Source: DASSUW01 sp963830725 (GTDB lineage: Bacteria > Actinomycetota > Thermoleophilia > Solirubrobacterales > Solirubrobacteraceae). From it: DNA of 64,000 nucleotides. Position numbers and translations under genes: made by a program. Each line of letters opens with the position of its first letter. The stretch's first letter is position 1. The stretch spans positions 124,001-188,000 of the forward strand of contig CAWHNO010000013.1 of NCBI GenBank assembly GCA_963830725.1, written 5' to 3'. The notes beneath the pieces were generated by a model that saw only the letters and a program-made list of their open reading frames with translations, was not told the origin of the DNA and ran no database searches. Of this stretch, positions 24,889-32,560 are shown in pieces.

Positions 24889-25980
24889 ATGCCGATCGCC
24901 GTCGTCAAGCTCGGATCGTCGATCGTCGCCGAGGAGAACGGCGAGCTGCGCCTGTCGGTCGTCGCGCGCATCTGCGAGGAGGTGGCCGCGCTCCACCACG
25001 AGGGCGTCGACGTCGTGGTCGTCACCAGCGGCGCGATCGCCCGCGGGATGCGCCTGCTCGGCATGGGCGCGCGGCCCGCGTCGGTGCAGGACCTGCAGGC
25101 GGCCAGCGCGGTCGGTCAGGGGCGGCTGTACCGGACGTACGACGAGCTGCTGCGCGAGCGCGGCATCCAGAGCGCCCAGGTCCTGCTCACGTTCTTCGAT
25201 GTCAGCGCCCGCACGCACTACCTGAACGCGCGCCGGACGCTCTCGCGCCTGCTCGAGTGGCGGATCGTCCCGGTGATCAACGAGAACGACACGACGACGA
25301 CGGACGAGATGTCGTTCGGCGACAACGACTTCCTGGCCGCTCAGGTGTCGGTGCTGGTCGGCGCGGACCTGCTGCTCGTCCTGACCGACACCGAGGGCCT
25401 CTACACGGCCGACCCGCGCAAGTCCGCGGAGGCACGGCTCGTCCAGGACGTGACCGATCCGGCGGCCCTCGAGCTGCTCCAGATCGGCCACGCCCCGTCG
25501 CCGCTCGGCTCGGGCGGGATGCGCTCGAAGGTCGTGGCGGCCGAGATGGCGTCCGCGGCCGGGATCGCGACGGTGATCGGGAGCGGCCTCGTGGACGGCG
25601 TGCTGGCGCGCGCCTGGGCCGGCGAGCCGGCCGGCACGCGCTTCGCCCCGCAGGCGACCCGCCAGTCGAGCTTCAAGCTCTGGCTCAAGTACGCCAAGCC
25701 GAGCCACGGCACCGTGACGGTCGACGCCGGCGCCGCCCGCGCGCTGCGGGAGGGCGCGGCCAGCCTGCTGCCGGTCGGCATCGTCGACGTGCAGGGCGGG
25801 TTCGACGCCGGCGACGCGGTCGACGTCCGCGACAGCAGCTCGGCGATCGGCAAGGGCATCTGCAACTACTCGGCCGAGGAGCTGCGGCGGGTCATGGGCC
25901 TCAAGTCGGCCGAGGTGCGTGAGGTGCTGCCGCGGGCGACCGAGGAGGCCGTGCACCGCGACTACTTCGTGCTCGCCTGA
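24889..25980 (+). CDS. proB: Glutamate 5-kinase
   Basis: First step of proline synthesis: ATP-dependent phosphorylation of L-glutamate. The 363-residue product has an amino-acid kinase domain (VVKLGSSIVAE, VVVTSGAIARGMRLLG, NENDTTTTDEMSFGDND, TDTEGLYTADPR, GSGGMRSKV) and a C-terminal PUA domain (KPSHGTVTVDAGAARALREG, KGICNYSAEELRRVMG). ATG start at 24889. It is separated from proA by one minus-strand gene whose stop codon abuts the proB stop. Confidence 0.96.
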   Translation: MPIAVVKLGSSIVAEENGELRLSVVARICEEVAALHHEGVDVVVVTSGAIARGMRLLGMGARPASVQDLQAASAVGQGRLYRTYDELLRERGIQSAQVLLTFFDVSARTHYLNARRTLSRLLEWRIVPVINENDTTTTDEMSFGDNDFLAAQVSVLVGADLLLVLTDTEGLYTADPRKSAEARLVQDVTDPAALELLQIGHAPSPLGSGGMRSKVVAAEMASAAGIATVIGSGLVDGVLARAWAGEPAGTRFAPQATRQSSFKLWLKYAKPSHGTVTVDAGAARALREGAASLLPVGIVDVQGGFDAGDAVDVRDSSSAIGKGICNYSAEELRRVMGLKSAEVREVLPRATEEAVHRDYFVLA

Positions 25981-28305
25981 TCACGGGATGATCGTGTCGG
26001 TTCCCGCGCCGCCCTCGATCGTGTCGTCGCCGGGACCGCCGACCAGGATGTCGTCGCCGTTGCCGCCGCGCAGGAGGTCGGGGCCCTTGCCGCCGACCAG
26101 GTTGTCGCCGCCGTCGTCGCCGTCGGCCCGCAGCGCGATCGCGTCGGCCTCGAGGCCGGAGGCGTCGAGGGAGTCGTCGCCGGCGAGCAGCGCGATGCTG
26201 AGCCGGTCGTCCGGCACCTCGGCGCCGGTCACGGCGAGCGTGATGCCGGACAGCCCGGTGACCGAGGCGGTCCCCGCGGCGCCGGTCGCCCGCGCGTGGT
26301 CAGCGCCGTCGGTGCCGGCCGCGTGGACGTTGTCGGGCGCTCCGTCCTGGCCGAGCGCGACGCCGAGCGCGGTCAGGCCCGAGCCGCTGAGGTCGTTCGC
26401 GTTGAAGCGGTCGGCGCCGGCGAGGGCAACGGTGTCGATCCGCTCGAACGCTCCGAGGTCCATCACGATGTTGCCCAGGTCGCGCGTGAAGCGCACGCGC
26501 GCGCCGTTGCGGGACACGTCGAAGACCTCCGCCGCGGCTGAGCCGTTGAAGAGCATCGTGTCCACGTCGCCCTCGCCCTCGAGCGTGTCGCTGCCGTCGC
26601 CCGGGTCCCACGTGAAGCGGTCGTCGCCGGCGCCGAGCAGGGCGATGTCGTCGCCCTGATTGCCGTCGACGTCGTCGGCTCCGTCGCCGGTCTGAAGGAG
26701 GTCGGGGCCGCGGCCGCCGCGCACGGTGTCGGCGCCGGCGCCGCCGTCGACGGCGAGGCGCACGGCGTCGGCGGCGAGCGCGCTCGCGTCGATCGTGTCG
26801 TCGCCGCCGCGGCCGTTGACGGTCAGCCGGTCGTCCACCTGGGCTCCCGTCAGGGCCAGCATCAGGCCGTCCGGCAGGCCGGTGAGGTTCGCGGAGCCGA
26901 CCGCGCCGGTGACGGTGATGGCGTCGGCGCCGTTCGAGGCCGAGTCGACGAACACTTCGTCGCCCGCGCCGTCGGTGCCCATCGCGAACCTCAACGCGGT
27001 GAGGTCGGTGCCGGACACGTCGGCGGTGTTGAGCGTGTCGCCGCCGCCGACCCCCGCCGAGTCGATCCGCTCGACGTCGTCGAGATCCATCGCGATGTTG
27101 CCGACGTCGCGCGTGAAACGGACGCGCGGGCCGCTGCCGAAGACGGTGAAGGTCTCGGAGGCGCCGGAGCCGTTGAAGGTCATCGAGTCCATGCCCTCCT
27201 GGCCCTCGACGGTGTCGCTGCCGTCGCCCGGATCCCAGATGAAGCGGTCGTCGCCGGCGCCGAGGAAGGCGCGGTCGTCGCCGCCGTTCCCGTCGACGGC
27301 GTCGATGCCGTCGCCCGCGAGCAAGGTCTCGGCGGCCGGCCCGCCGGTCAGGGCGTCGTCCTCGGCGCCGCCGTCGGCCGTGAGTACGAACGTGGTGGCC
27401 TGCAGCCCCTGTGAGGTCACGCGGTCGAAGCCGGCCAGCGCGTTGACCTGGAGCTGGTCGCGCCCGGCCTCCGCGCCTGCGAGCGTCAGCGGGACCGCGA
27501 CGCCGATCACGCTGGCGGCGCCGTCGGCGCCCGACACGTCGATCGTGTCGTCGAACTGCGAGCCGTTGACGACGACCCGGTCGGTCGCGCCGTCGGCGCC
27601 ACCGAGGTTGCCGGTCACGGCCTGGAGCGTGGTGCCCGACAGCTCGTCGGTGGTCAGCGTGTCGGCACCGCCCCGTGCGGCGACGTCGACCTGCTCGAGC
27701 TCGCCGAGGCTCATCACGACGCCGCCGACGTCGCGAACCAGCCGCACCCGCGCGGAATTGGGCGAGAGCCGGAACGCCTCGTCGGCGCGCGAGCCGCCGA
27801 AGCTCAGGGTGTCGCTGCCGTTGGCGCCCTCGATCGTGTCGTCGCCGTCGCCTGCGGCCCAGGCGAAGCGGTCGTCGCCGGTGCCGAGGCGCGCGTTGTC
27901 GTCGCCGCGGTTGCCGTCGACGACGTCGTTGCCGTCGCCGGCGAGCAGCCGCTCGGCGCTGCGCCCGCCCACCAGCGTGTCGGCTCCGCGGCCGCCCTCG
28001 ATCGTCACGCGCCCGATGAAGCCGCGGACACGCACGAGGTCGTTGCCGCTTCCGGCGCGCACGCGGATGCGGTCGAACCGCTTCCGGACGACGCGGAAGT
28101 CGGCGGTGCCGTCGTCGCGGACGTCGACGTGGAGCCGGCGGCCGCGGGCGCGCAGGGCGAGCTTGTCGCTCGCGCCGTTGCCCTTGACGACGAGCGTGCG
28201 CTTCTTGACGGCCACCGAGTACGACGCGTCGGCGTCGACGGTGATCAGTACGAGCCCGGCGGTCATGAGACCGGCAGCGAGCAGCATGCGGAGGGAGGGC
28301 GTCAT
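25981..28305 (-). CDS. Secreted RTX-like repeat protein with three 208-residue units
   Basis: A 774-residue protein with an N-terminal signal sequence (SLRMLLAAGLMTAGLVLI, then AxA at VDADA). The mature part is built from near-identical units of about 208 residues that begin at about 120, 328 and 536. Each opens with L-GDG-D-VDGN-GDD, then GDDRF-W-GDGDT and RVRFTRDVGNI-MDL. Short glycine/aspartate nonapeptide-like repeats (GGxGxDxLxGG) at 104-114, 525-535 and 738-770 resemble hemolysin-type calcium-binding repeats. A role as a calcium-stabilised, extracellular or surface beta-roll protein is inferred. No LPXTG or other anchor is seen. It interrupts the proB-proA pair on the opposite strand. 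Confidence 0.75.
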   Translation of the reverse strand: MTPSLRMLLAAGLMTAGLVLITVDADASYSVAVKKRTLVVKGNGASDKLALRARGRRLHVDVRDDGTADFRVVRKRFDRIRVRAGSGNDLVRVRGFIGRVTIEGGRGADTLVGGRSAERLLAGDGNDVVDGNRGDDNARLGTGDDRFAWAAGDGDDTIEGANGSDTLSFGGSRADEAFRLSPNSARVRLVRDVGGVVMSLGELEQVDVAARGGADTLTTDELSGTTLQAVTGNLGGADGATDRVVVNGSQFDDTIDVSGADGAASVIGVAVPLTLAGAEAGRDQLQVNALAGFDRVTSQGLQATTFVLTADGGAEDDALTGGPAAETLLAGDGIDAVDGNGGDDRAFLGAGDDRFIWDPGDGSDTVEGQEGMDSMTFNGSGASETFTVFGSGPRVRFTRDVGNIAMDLDDVERIDSAGVGGGDTLNTADVSGTDLTALRFAMGTDGAGDEVFVDSASNGADAITVTGAVGSANLTGLPDGLMLALTGAQVDDRLTVNGRGGDDTIDASALAADAVRLAVDGGAGADTVRGGRGPDLLQTGDGADDVDGNQGDDIALLGAGDDRFTWDPGDGSDTLEGEGDVDTMLFNGSAAAEVFDVSRNGARVRFTRDLGNIVMDLGAFERIDTVALAGADRFNANDLSGSGLTALGVALGQDGAPDNVHAAGTDGADHARATGAAGTASVTGLSGITLAVTGAEVPDDRLSIALLAGDDSLDASGLEADAIALRADGDDGGDNLVGGKGPDLLRGGNGDDILVGGPGDDTIEGGAGTDTIIP

Positions 28306-28375
28306 TGAGGGTTCGATTCCTTCCTGGGTGGAAATCGCCGACCTTGAAGACGCCTGGGATGCCGAGTTTGTTCCT

Positions 28376-28381
28376 TAGACT
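28376..28381 (+). promoter_or_regulatory. -10 box of proA
   Basis: TAGACT ends 8 nt before ATG 28390, with no Shine-Dalgarno. It would be only 2 nt from GTG 28384, so it favours the ATG as the start. Confidence 0.45.
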
Positions 28382-28389
28382 GTGTGCAT

Positions 28390-29650
28390 ATGGCCGTCGT
28401 CGCCCGCACCGTCACCGACATCTGCCTCGCCGCCAAGGCGGCCGCCCGCGAGCTGGCACAGATCGACTCGGCGGCGAAGGACCGTGCGCTGCTGGCGATC
28501 GCCGACGCGCTCGGGGCGCGCACAGGCGAGATCCTGGACGCCAACGCGCGCGACCTGGACGCCGGCCGCGAGTCGGGCCTGTCGGCGGCGCTGATGGACC
28601 GGCTGGCGCTCGACGAGCGCCGTGTCGAGGCGATGGCGACCGGGGTGCGCGAGATCGTCGCGCTGCCGGACCCGGTCGGCGAGGTGCTCGACGGCTTCCG
28701 GCTCCCGAACGGGCTCGACGTCCGCAAGGTCCGCGTCCCGCTCGGCGTCGTCGCCGTGGTCTACGAGGCGCGCCCGAACGTGACGATCGACGCCGCGGCG
28801 CTGGCGCTGAAGTCGGGCAACGCGATCGTGCTGCGCGGGTCGTCCTCGGCCGCGCACTCGAACGCCGTCCTGGCCGCGGTCGCGGCCGAGGCCGCCGAGG
28901 CGGCCGGCCTGCCGCCGGGGCTCGCTCTCCCTGGTGGCCGGCGGCGGGCGCGAGGAGCTGGCCGAGCTCGCCACGCAGGAGGGCGTGGTCGACCTGATCA
29001 TCCCGCGCGGCGGCGAGGGGTTGAAGGCGGCCTTGAGCGCGGTCGCCAAGGTGCCGGTGATCTACGCGGCGTCGGGCAACTGCCACGTTTACGTCGACGA
29101 GTCGGCTGACCTTGATTCCGCGCGCGAGATCGTGGTGAACGCCAAGGTCCAGCGGCCGGGCGTCTGCAACGCGGCCGAGACGCTGCTCGTGCACTCCGCG
29201 GTGGCGGACGCCTTCCTGCCCGCCGCCTTCGAGTCGCTGCGCGACTCCGGCGTGGAGCTGCGCGGCGACGAGCGCGCGCGGGCCGTCGACGGCGCCGTGG
29301 CCGAGGCCACCGACGAGGACTGGGCGACCGAGTACCTCGCGCTGGTGCTCGCGGTGCGGGTGGTCGACTCCGTCGATGACGCGATCGAGCACATCAATGC
29401 GTACGGCTCCGGCCACTCGGAGGCGATCGTCACCGGCTCGGCCGGCGCCGCTCGAAGGTTCCAGCACGCGGTCGACGCCGCCTGCGTGTACGTCAACGCG
29501 TCGACCCGCTTCACCGACGGCGGCCAGTTCGGAATGGGCGCCGAGATCGGCAACTCCACGCAGAAGCTGCACGCCCGCGGACCGATCGGCCTGCGCGAGC
29601 TGTGCACCTTCAAGTACCTGGTCGAGGGCGACGGCCAGGTCCGCCCCTAG
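28390..29650 (+). CDS. proA: Gamma-glutamyl phosphate reductase, frameshifted here
   Basis: Second step of proline synthesis: NADPH-dependent reduction of glutamyl 5-phosphate. The N-terminal part (AARELAQIDSAAKDRALLAI, VPLGVVAVVYEARPNVTIDA, LRGSSSAAHSNAVL) is in one frame to about 28920. The rest (VAGGGREELAELATQEGVVD, LIIPRGGEGL, the active-site Cys in RPGVCNAAETLLVH, FGMGAEIGNSTQKLHARGP) is in another. One extra base near 28917-28925, beside GGGG, explains it. The corrected length of about 420 residues is normal. It probably heads an operon with nadD and rsfS. Confidence 0.92.
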
Positions 29651-30240
29651 TGCGGCTCGGGCTGCTGGGCGGGACGTTCAACCCGCCGCACGTCGGCCAC
29701 CTCGTGTGCGCGCAGGAGGCGCTCGCGCAGCTCGGGCTCGACCGGGTCCTGCTCGTGCCGGTGCACGAACCGCCGCACAAGGGCGTCGAGGCCGATCCCG
29801 GGGTGGCGCACCGAGTGGAGCTGTGCCGGCGCGCCGTGGTGGGCGACGAGCGGCTCGATGTGTCGGTCGTCGACGCGGAGATCCCCGGGCCCTCCTACAC
29901 GGTCGATACCCTGCGAAGGCTGCATGAGCGCTGCCCAGGAGACGACCTGACGTTCATCGTGGGAGGCGACATGGCGTTCTCGCTGCCGACCTGGCGCGAG
30001 CCGGACGCCGTCCTCGAGCTCGCCGAGCTGGGTGTCGCCGAGCGGGAGGGCGTACGCCGTGCCGACATCTCCGAGCGTCTCAGCGGCCTAGCCGTGGATC
30101 GCGTCCGCTTCTTCGACATGCCCCGCCTCGACATCTCCTCCTCGCTGATCCGCCGCCACGTGGCGGCCGGCCGGCCGATCCGCTACCTGGTCCCCGACGG
30201 CGTGGCGTCGTACATCGAACAGGCGGGGCTCTACCGATGA
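29650..30240 (+). CDS. nadD: Nicotinate-mononucleotide adenylyltransferase
   Basis: Adenylates NaMN (de novo NAD synthesis). The GTG start shares one base with the proA TAG (TAGTG). The 196-residue product has the nucleotidyltransferase signature GGTFNPPHVGH (6-16), the SYTVDTLR motif, FIVGGDMAFSLPTWREPD and the C-terminal ISSSLIRR (ISSTxIR type). It is followed by rsfS with an ATGA overlap, a common actinobacterial arrangement. Confidence 0.95.
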   Translation: MRLGLLGGTFNPPHVGHLVCAQEALAQLGLDRVLLVPVHEPPHKGVEADPGVAHRVELCRRAVVGDERLDVSVVDAEIPGPSYTVDTLRRLHERCPGDDLTFIVGGDMAFSLPTWREPDAVLELAELGVAEREGVRRADISERLSGLAVDRVRFFDMPRLDISSSLIRRHVAAGRPIRYLVPDGVASYIEQAGLYR

Positions 30241-30590
30241 CGCTCGATCCCGCCCGCCTCGCGGACCTCGTCGCCGCCTACGCGGCCGACGTCAAGGCGA
30301 TCGACCCGATCGAGCTCGACCTGCGCGACGTGCTCGGCTACACGGACTACTTCGTCATCGCCACCGGCAACACCGACCGGCAGGCGAAGGCGATCCACGA
30401 CCGCATCCACCAGGGCATGAAGAAGGAGCACGGCCTGCTCCCGCGGCGCGTCGAGGGGCTCGCCGAGGCGCGCTGGATCCTGATGGACTACCTGGACGTG
30501 ATCGTCCACATCTTCACGCCGGAGGCGCGCGAGTTCTACCGGCTCGAGCAGCTGTGGGGCGAGGCCCCGAAACGAGCCGTGGGCGAGTAG
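30237..30590 (+). CDS. rsfS: Ribosomal silencing factor RsfS
   Basis: Binds L14 and blocks subunit joining in stationary phase or starvation. The 117-residue product carries the family core (IELDLRDVLGYTDYFVIATG, NTDRQAKAIHDRI, WILMDYLDVIVHIFTPEARE, FYRLEQLWG). It is coupled to nadD by ATGA. Its end overlaps the start of the sensor-kinase gene by 37 nt. Confidence 0.95.
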   Translation: MTLDPARLADLVAAYAADVKAIDPIELDLRDVLGYTDYFVIATGNTDRQAKAIHDRIHQGMKKEHGLLPRRVEGLAEARWILMDYLDVIVHIFTPEAREFYRLEQLWGEAPKRAVGE

Positions 30591-32266
30591 TCCTCCTCGC
30601 GTCGGCCGGCCTCGCGGTCGGCCTCGCGTACGCGGCGGTCGTGCTCTCGAGCGGGCACGTCGACGATCGCGGGTTCGCCGCCGGGCTCGGCCTGCTGGTC
30701 GGCTGGTCGTTCATCGGCACCGGCCTGTTCGCGTGGTGGCGGCGGCCGGCCAACCGCACAGGCCCGCTGATGGCCGCGGCCGGGCTCGCGTGGTTCGCGA
30801 GCGGCGTGTCCGCTTCGGACGACGACGTCCTGTACACGATCGGGATCGCGCTGGACGCGTTGTTCCCGGCGATCCTCGGCCACCTGCTCGTCGCGTTCCC
30901 GACCGGCCGGCTGGAGACGCGCGCGGAGCGGGTCCTGGTCATCGCCGCGTACGTCACCGTGACCGTGCTGCAGCTCCCGTCGCTGCTGTTCGAGCAGCCG
31001 GCCGAGCCGCGCAACCTCCTGATCGTGGAGGGCGATCAGGCCCTCTCGGACATCCTCGACGCCGTGCAGTTCGCGATCGCGGCCGTGCTCGTCGCGGCGA
31101 GCTGGGTGATCATCATCCGGCGCGAGCGCAGGGAGCCGCGACCTCTCGCCTGGCGGCCCGTGCTCTGGACGGGCGGCGTGGCGGCCGCCGTCTTCGTCGT
31201 GGCCAACGGGTTCGACGCCGCGGGCTCGCCCAGCGACGCGCTCGACCGGCTCTCGCAGGCGCTCGTCGCCACGATCCCGTTCGGGTTCCTGGTCGGTCTG
31301 CTGCGGAGCCGGCTCGCCCAGGGCGAGGCCGTGTCGGAGCTGATCGCGCGGGTCGGCCAGGCGCCGGGCGAGGGCGCGCTGCGGGCCGCGCTGGCCGACG
31401 CGCTCGGCGACCCGACGCTGGCTCTGGCCTACTGGCTGCCGGAGTCCGGGCGCTACGTGGACGCGCTCGGCCACCCGGTGACGGTCGCAGCGACGGGGTG
31501 GACGGAGATCGACGTCCGGGGGCGCCGGGTCGCCGCGATCGCCCACGACCCGGTGCTCGACGACGAGCCGCAGCTCGTGCGCGCGGCGGGCGCGGCGGCG
31601 GCGCTGGCGCTCGAGAACCAGCGGCTGGAGGCGGAGCTGCGGGCGCGGATCGAGGAGCTGCGCGCGTCGCGGGCGCGGCTGGTGGAGGCGGGCGACGCCG
31701 AGCGGCGACGACTCGAGCGCGACCTGCACGACGGCGCGCAGTCGCGGCTGGTGGCGCTGGCGCTGAAGCTCAAGCTGGCGCGGATGAAGGTCGAGGGCTC
31801 GTCCGAGGCCGCGGCCCTGCTGGACGAGTCCAGCGCGGAGCTGCAGGCGTCGCTCGACGAGCTGCGCGAGCTGGCGCGCGGCATCCACCCGGCGATCCTC
31901 AGCGACCACGGGCTGGCGGCCGCGGTGCGCGCGCTGGCCGACCGGGCGCCGGTGCCGGTGTCGGTGACGGTGGAGGAGGGAGAGCTGCCGGCGCCGGTCG
32001 AGACCGCGATCTACTTCGTGGTCGCGGAGGCGCTGACCAACGTGGCGAAGTACGCGTCCGCGTCGTCCGCGGACGTGGCGGTGCGGCGGCGGGGCGCGGC
32101 GGTCGTGGTCGAGATCGCCGACGACGGCGCCGGCGGCGCCGACCTGGCGGGCGGGTCGGGCCTGCGCGGGCTCGCCGACCGGGTCGCCGCGCTGGACGGG
32201 CGGATCGAGCTCGAGAGCCCGCCGGGTGAGGGCACGACGCTGCGCGCGGAGATCCCGGTGCCCTGA
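30554..32266 (+). CDS. Membrane sensor histidine kinase (NarL-type, HisKA_3)
   Basis: A 570-residue kinase with about eight hydrophobic helices in the first 250 residues (for example VVLLASAGLAVGLAYAAVVL and FAAGLGLLVGWSFIGTGLF). A short variable region and a coiled coil near 345-385 follow. The dimerisation/phosphoacceptor domain has the phospho-histidine His392 in ERDLHDGAQSRL. The C-terminal HATPase domain has FVVAEALTNVAKYA (N box), VEIADDGAGG (G1) and GSGLRGLADRVAAL (G2). No response regulator is next to it, so the partner is encoded elsewhere. The GTG at 30554 lies inside rsfS; the start is somewhat uncertain. Confidence 0.88.
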   Translation: MGRGPETSRGRVVLLASAGLAVGLAYAAVVLSSGHVDDRGFAAGLGLLVGWSFIGTGLFAWWRRPANRTGPLMAAAGLAWFASGVSASDDDVLYTIGIALDALFPAILGHLLVAFPTGRLETRAERVLVIAAYVTVTVLQLPSLLFEQPAEPRNLLIVEGDQALSDILDAVQFAIAAVLVAASWVIIIRRERREPRPLAWRPVLWTGGVAAAVFVVANGFDAAGSPSDALDRLSQALVATIPFGFLVGLLRSRLAQGEAVSELIARVGQAPGEGALRAALADALGDPTLALAYWLPESGRYVDALGHPVTVAATGWTEIDVRGRRVAAIAHDPVLDDEPQLVRAAGAAAALALENQRLEAELRARIEELRASRARLVEAGDAERRRLERDLHDGAQSRLVALALKLKLARMKVEGSSEAAALLDESSAELQASLDELRELARGIHPAILSDHGLAAAVRALADRAPVPVSVTVEEGELPAPVETAIYFVVAEALTNVAKYASASSADVAVRRRGAAVVVEIADDGAGGADLAGGSGLRGLADRVAALDGRIELESPPGEGTTLRAEIPVP

Positions 32267-32323
32267 CTTTGAAGCGGATCCTCCATCGCTGCGCGCTGGT
32301 CGACAGCGCGGGCTAGAACGACG

Positions 32324-32347
32324 AAGGCCGCTCATCTGAGCGGCCTT
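32324..32347. terminator. Bidirectional intrinsic-type hairpin
   Basis: AAGGCCGCTC (32324-32333) pairs perfectly with GAGCGGCCTT (32338-32347) around ATCT. It lies between the plus-strand sensor kinase gene and the minus-strand tRNA gene that converge here. It has no long T-run on either side, as is common in high-GC actinobacteria. Confidence 0.65.
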
Positions 32348-32360
32348 ACGTTGGAAGTAG

Positions 32361-32433
32361 TGGAGCTAGGGGGACTCGAACCCCCGGCCTCTTGACTGCC
32401 AGTCAAGCGCTCTCCCAACTGAGCTATAGCCCC
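32361..32433 (-). tRNA. tRNA-Ala (anticodon GGC)
   Basis: The 73-nt minus-strand cloverleaf has acceptor GGGGCTA/TAGCTCC (one G-T pair) and D stem GCTC/GAGC. The anticodon stem CTTGA/TCAAG encloses CTGGCAG, giving anticodon GGC. The T arm is GGGGG-TTCGAGT-CCCCC and the discriminator is A. The 3' CCA is not encoded. It reads GCC/GCU alanine codons, the dominant alanine codon class here. Confidence 0.96.
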
Positions 32434-32453
32434 AAAGCTGTACCGGTCGGCGT

Positions 32454-32459
32454 AGTTTA
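32454..32459 (-). promoter_or_regulatory. Possible -10 box of tRNA-Ala
   Basis: TAAACT on the minus strand lies 20 nt upstream of the mature tRNA 5' end. A TTGAAC lies further upstream, but its spacing (12 nt) is too short for a standard -35. Confidence 0.35.
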
Positions 32460-32545
32460 TCGCGGCCTGCCGTTCAATCGGCAGCCGGCAGCAGCCCTGA
32501 AGTCGTGGCACCGTCGACCTCGTCCGGATCGTGCGTGATCGGCGC

Positions 32546-32551
32546 TAACCT
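32546..32551 (+). promoter_or_regulatory. -10 box of leuS
   Basis: TAACCT ends 9 nt before the leuS ATG. The spacer CCGCGCCCC has no ribosome-binding site. Confidence 0.45.
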
Positions 32552-32560
32552 CCGCGCCCC

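Noticed and set aside
26726..28378. A 550-codon plus-strand Ser/Pro/Thr-rich frame that looks like a surface protein
   Set aside because: It is antisense to the RTX-like repeat protein. Its repeats only mirror the Gly/Asp repeats of the real gene, which has a signal peptide and coherent units.
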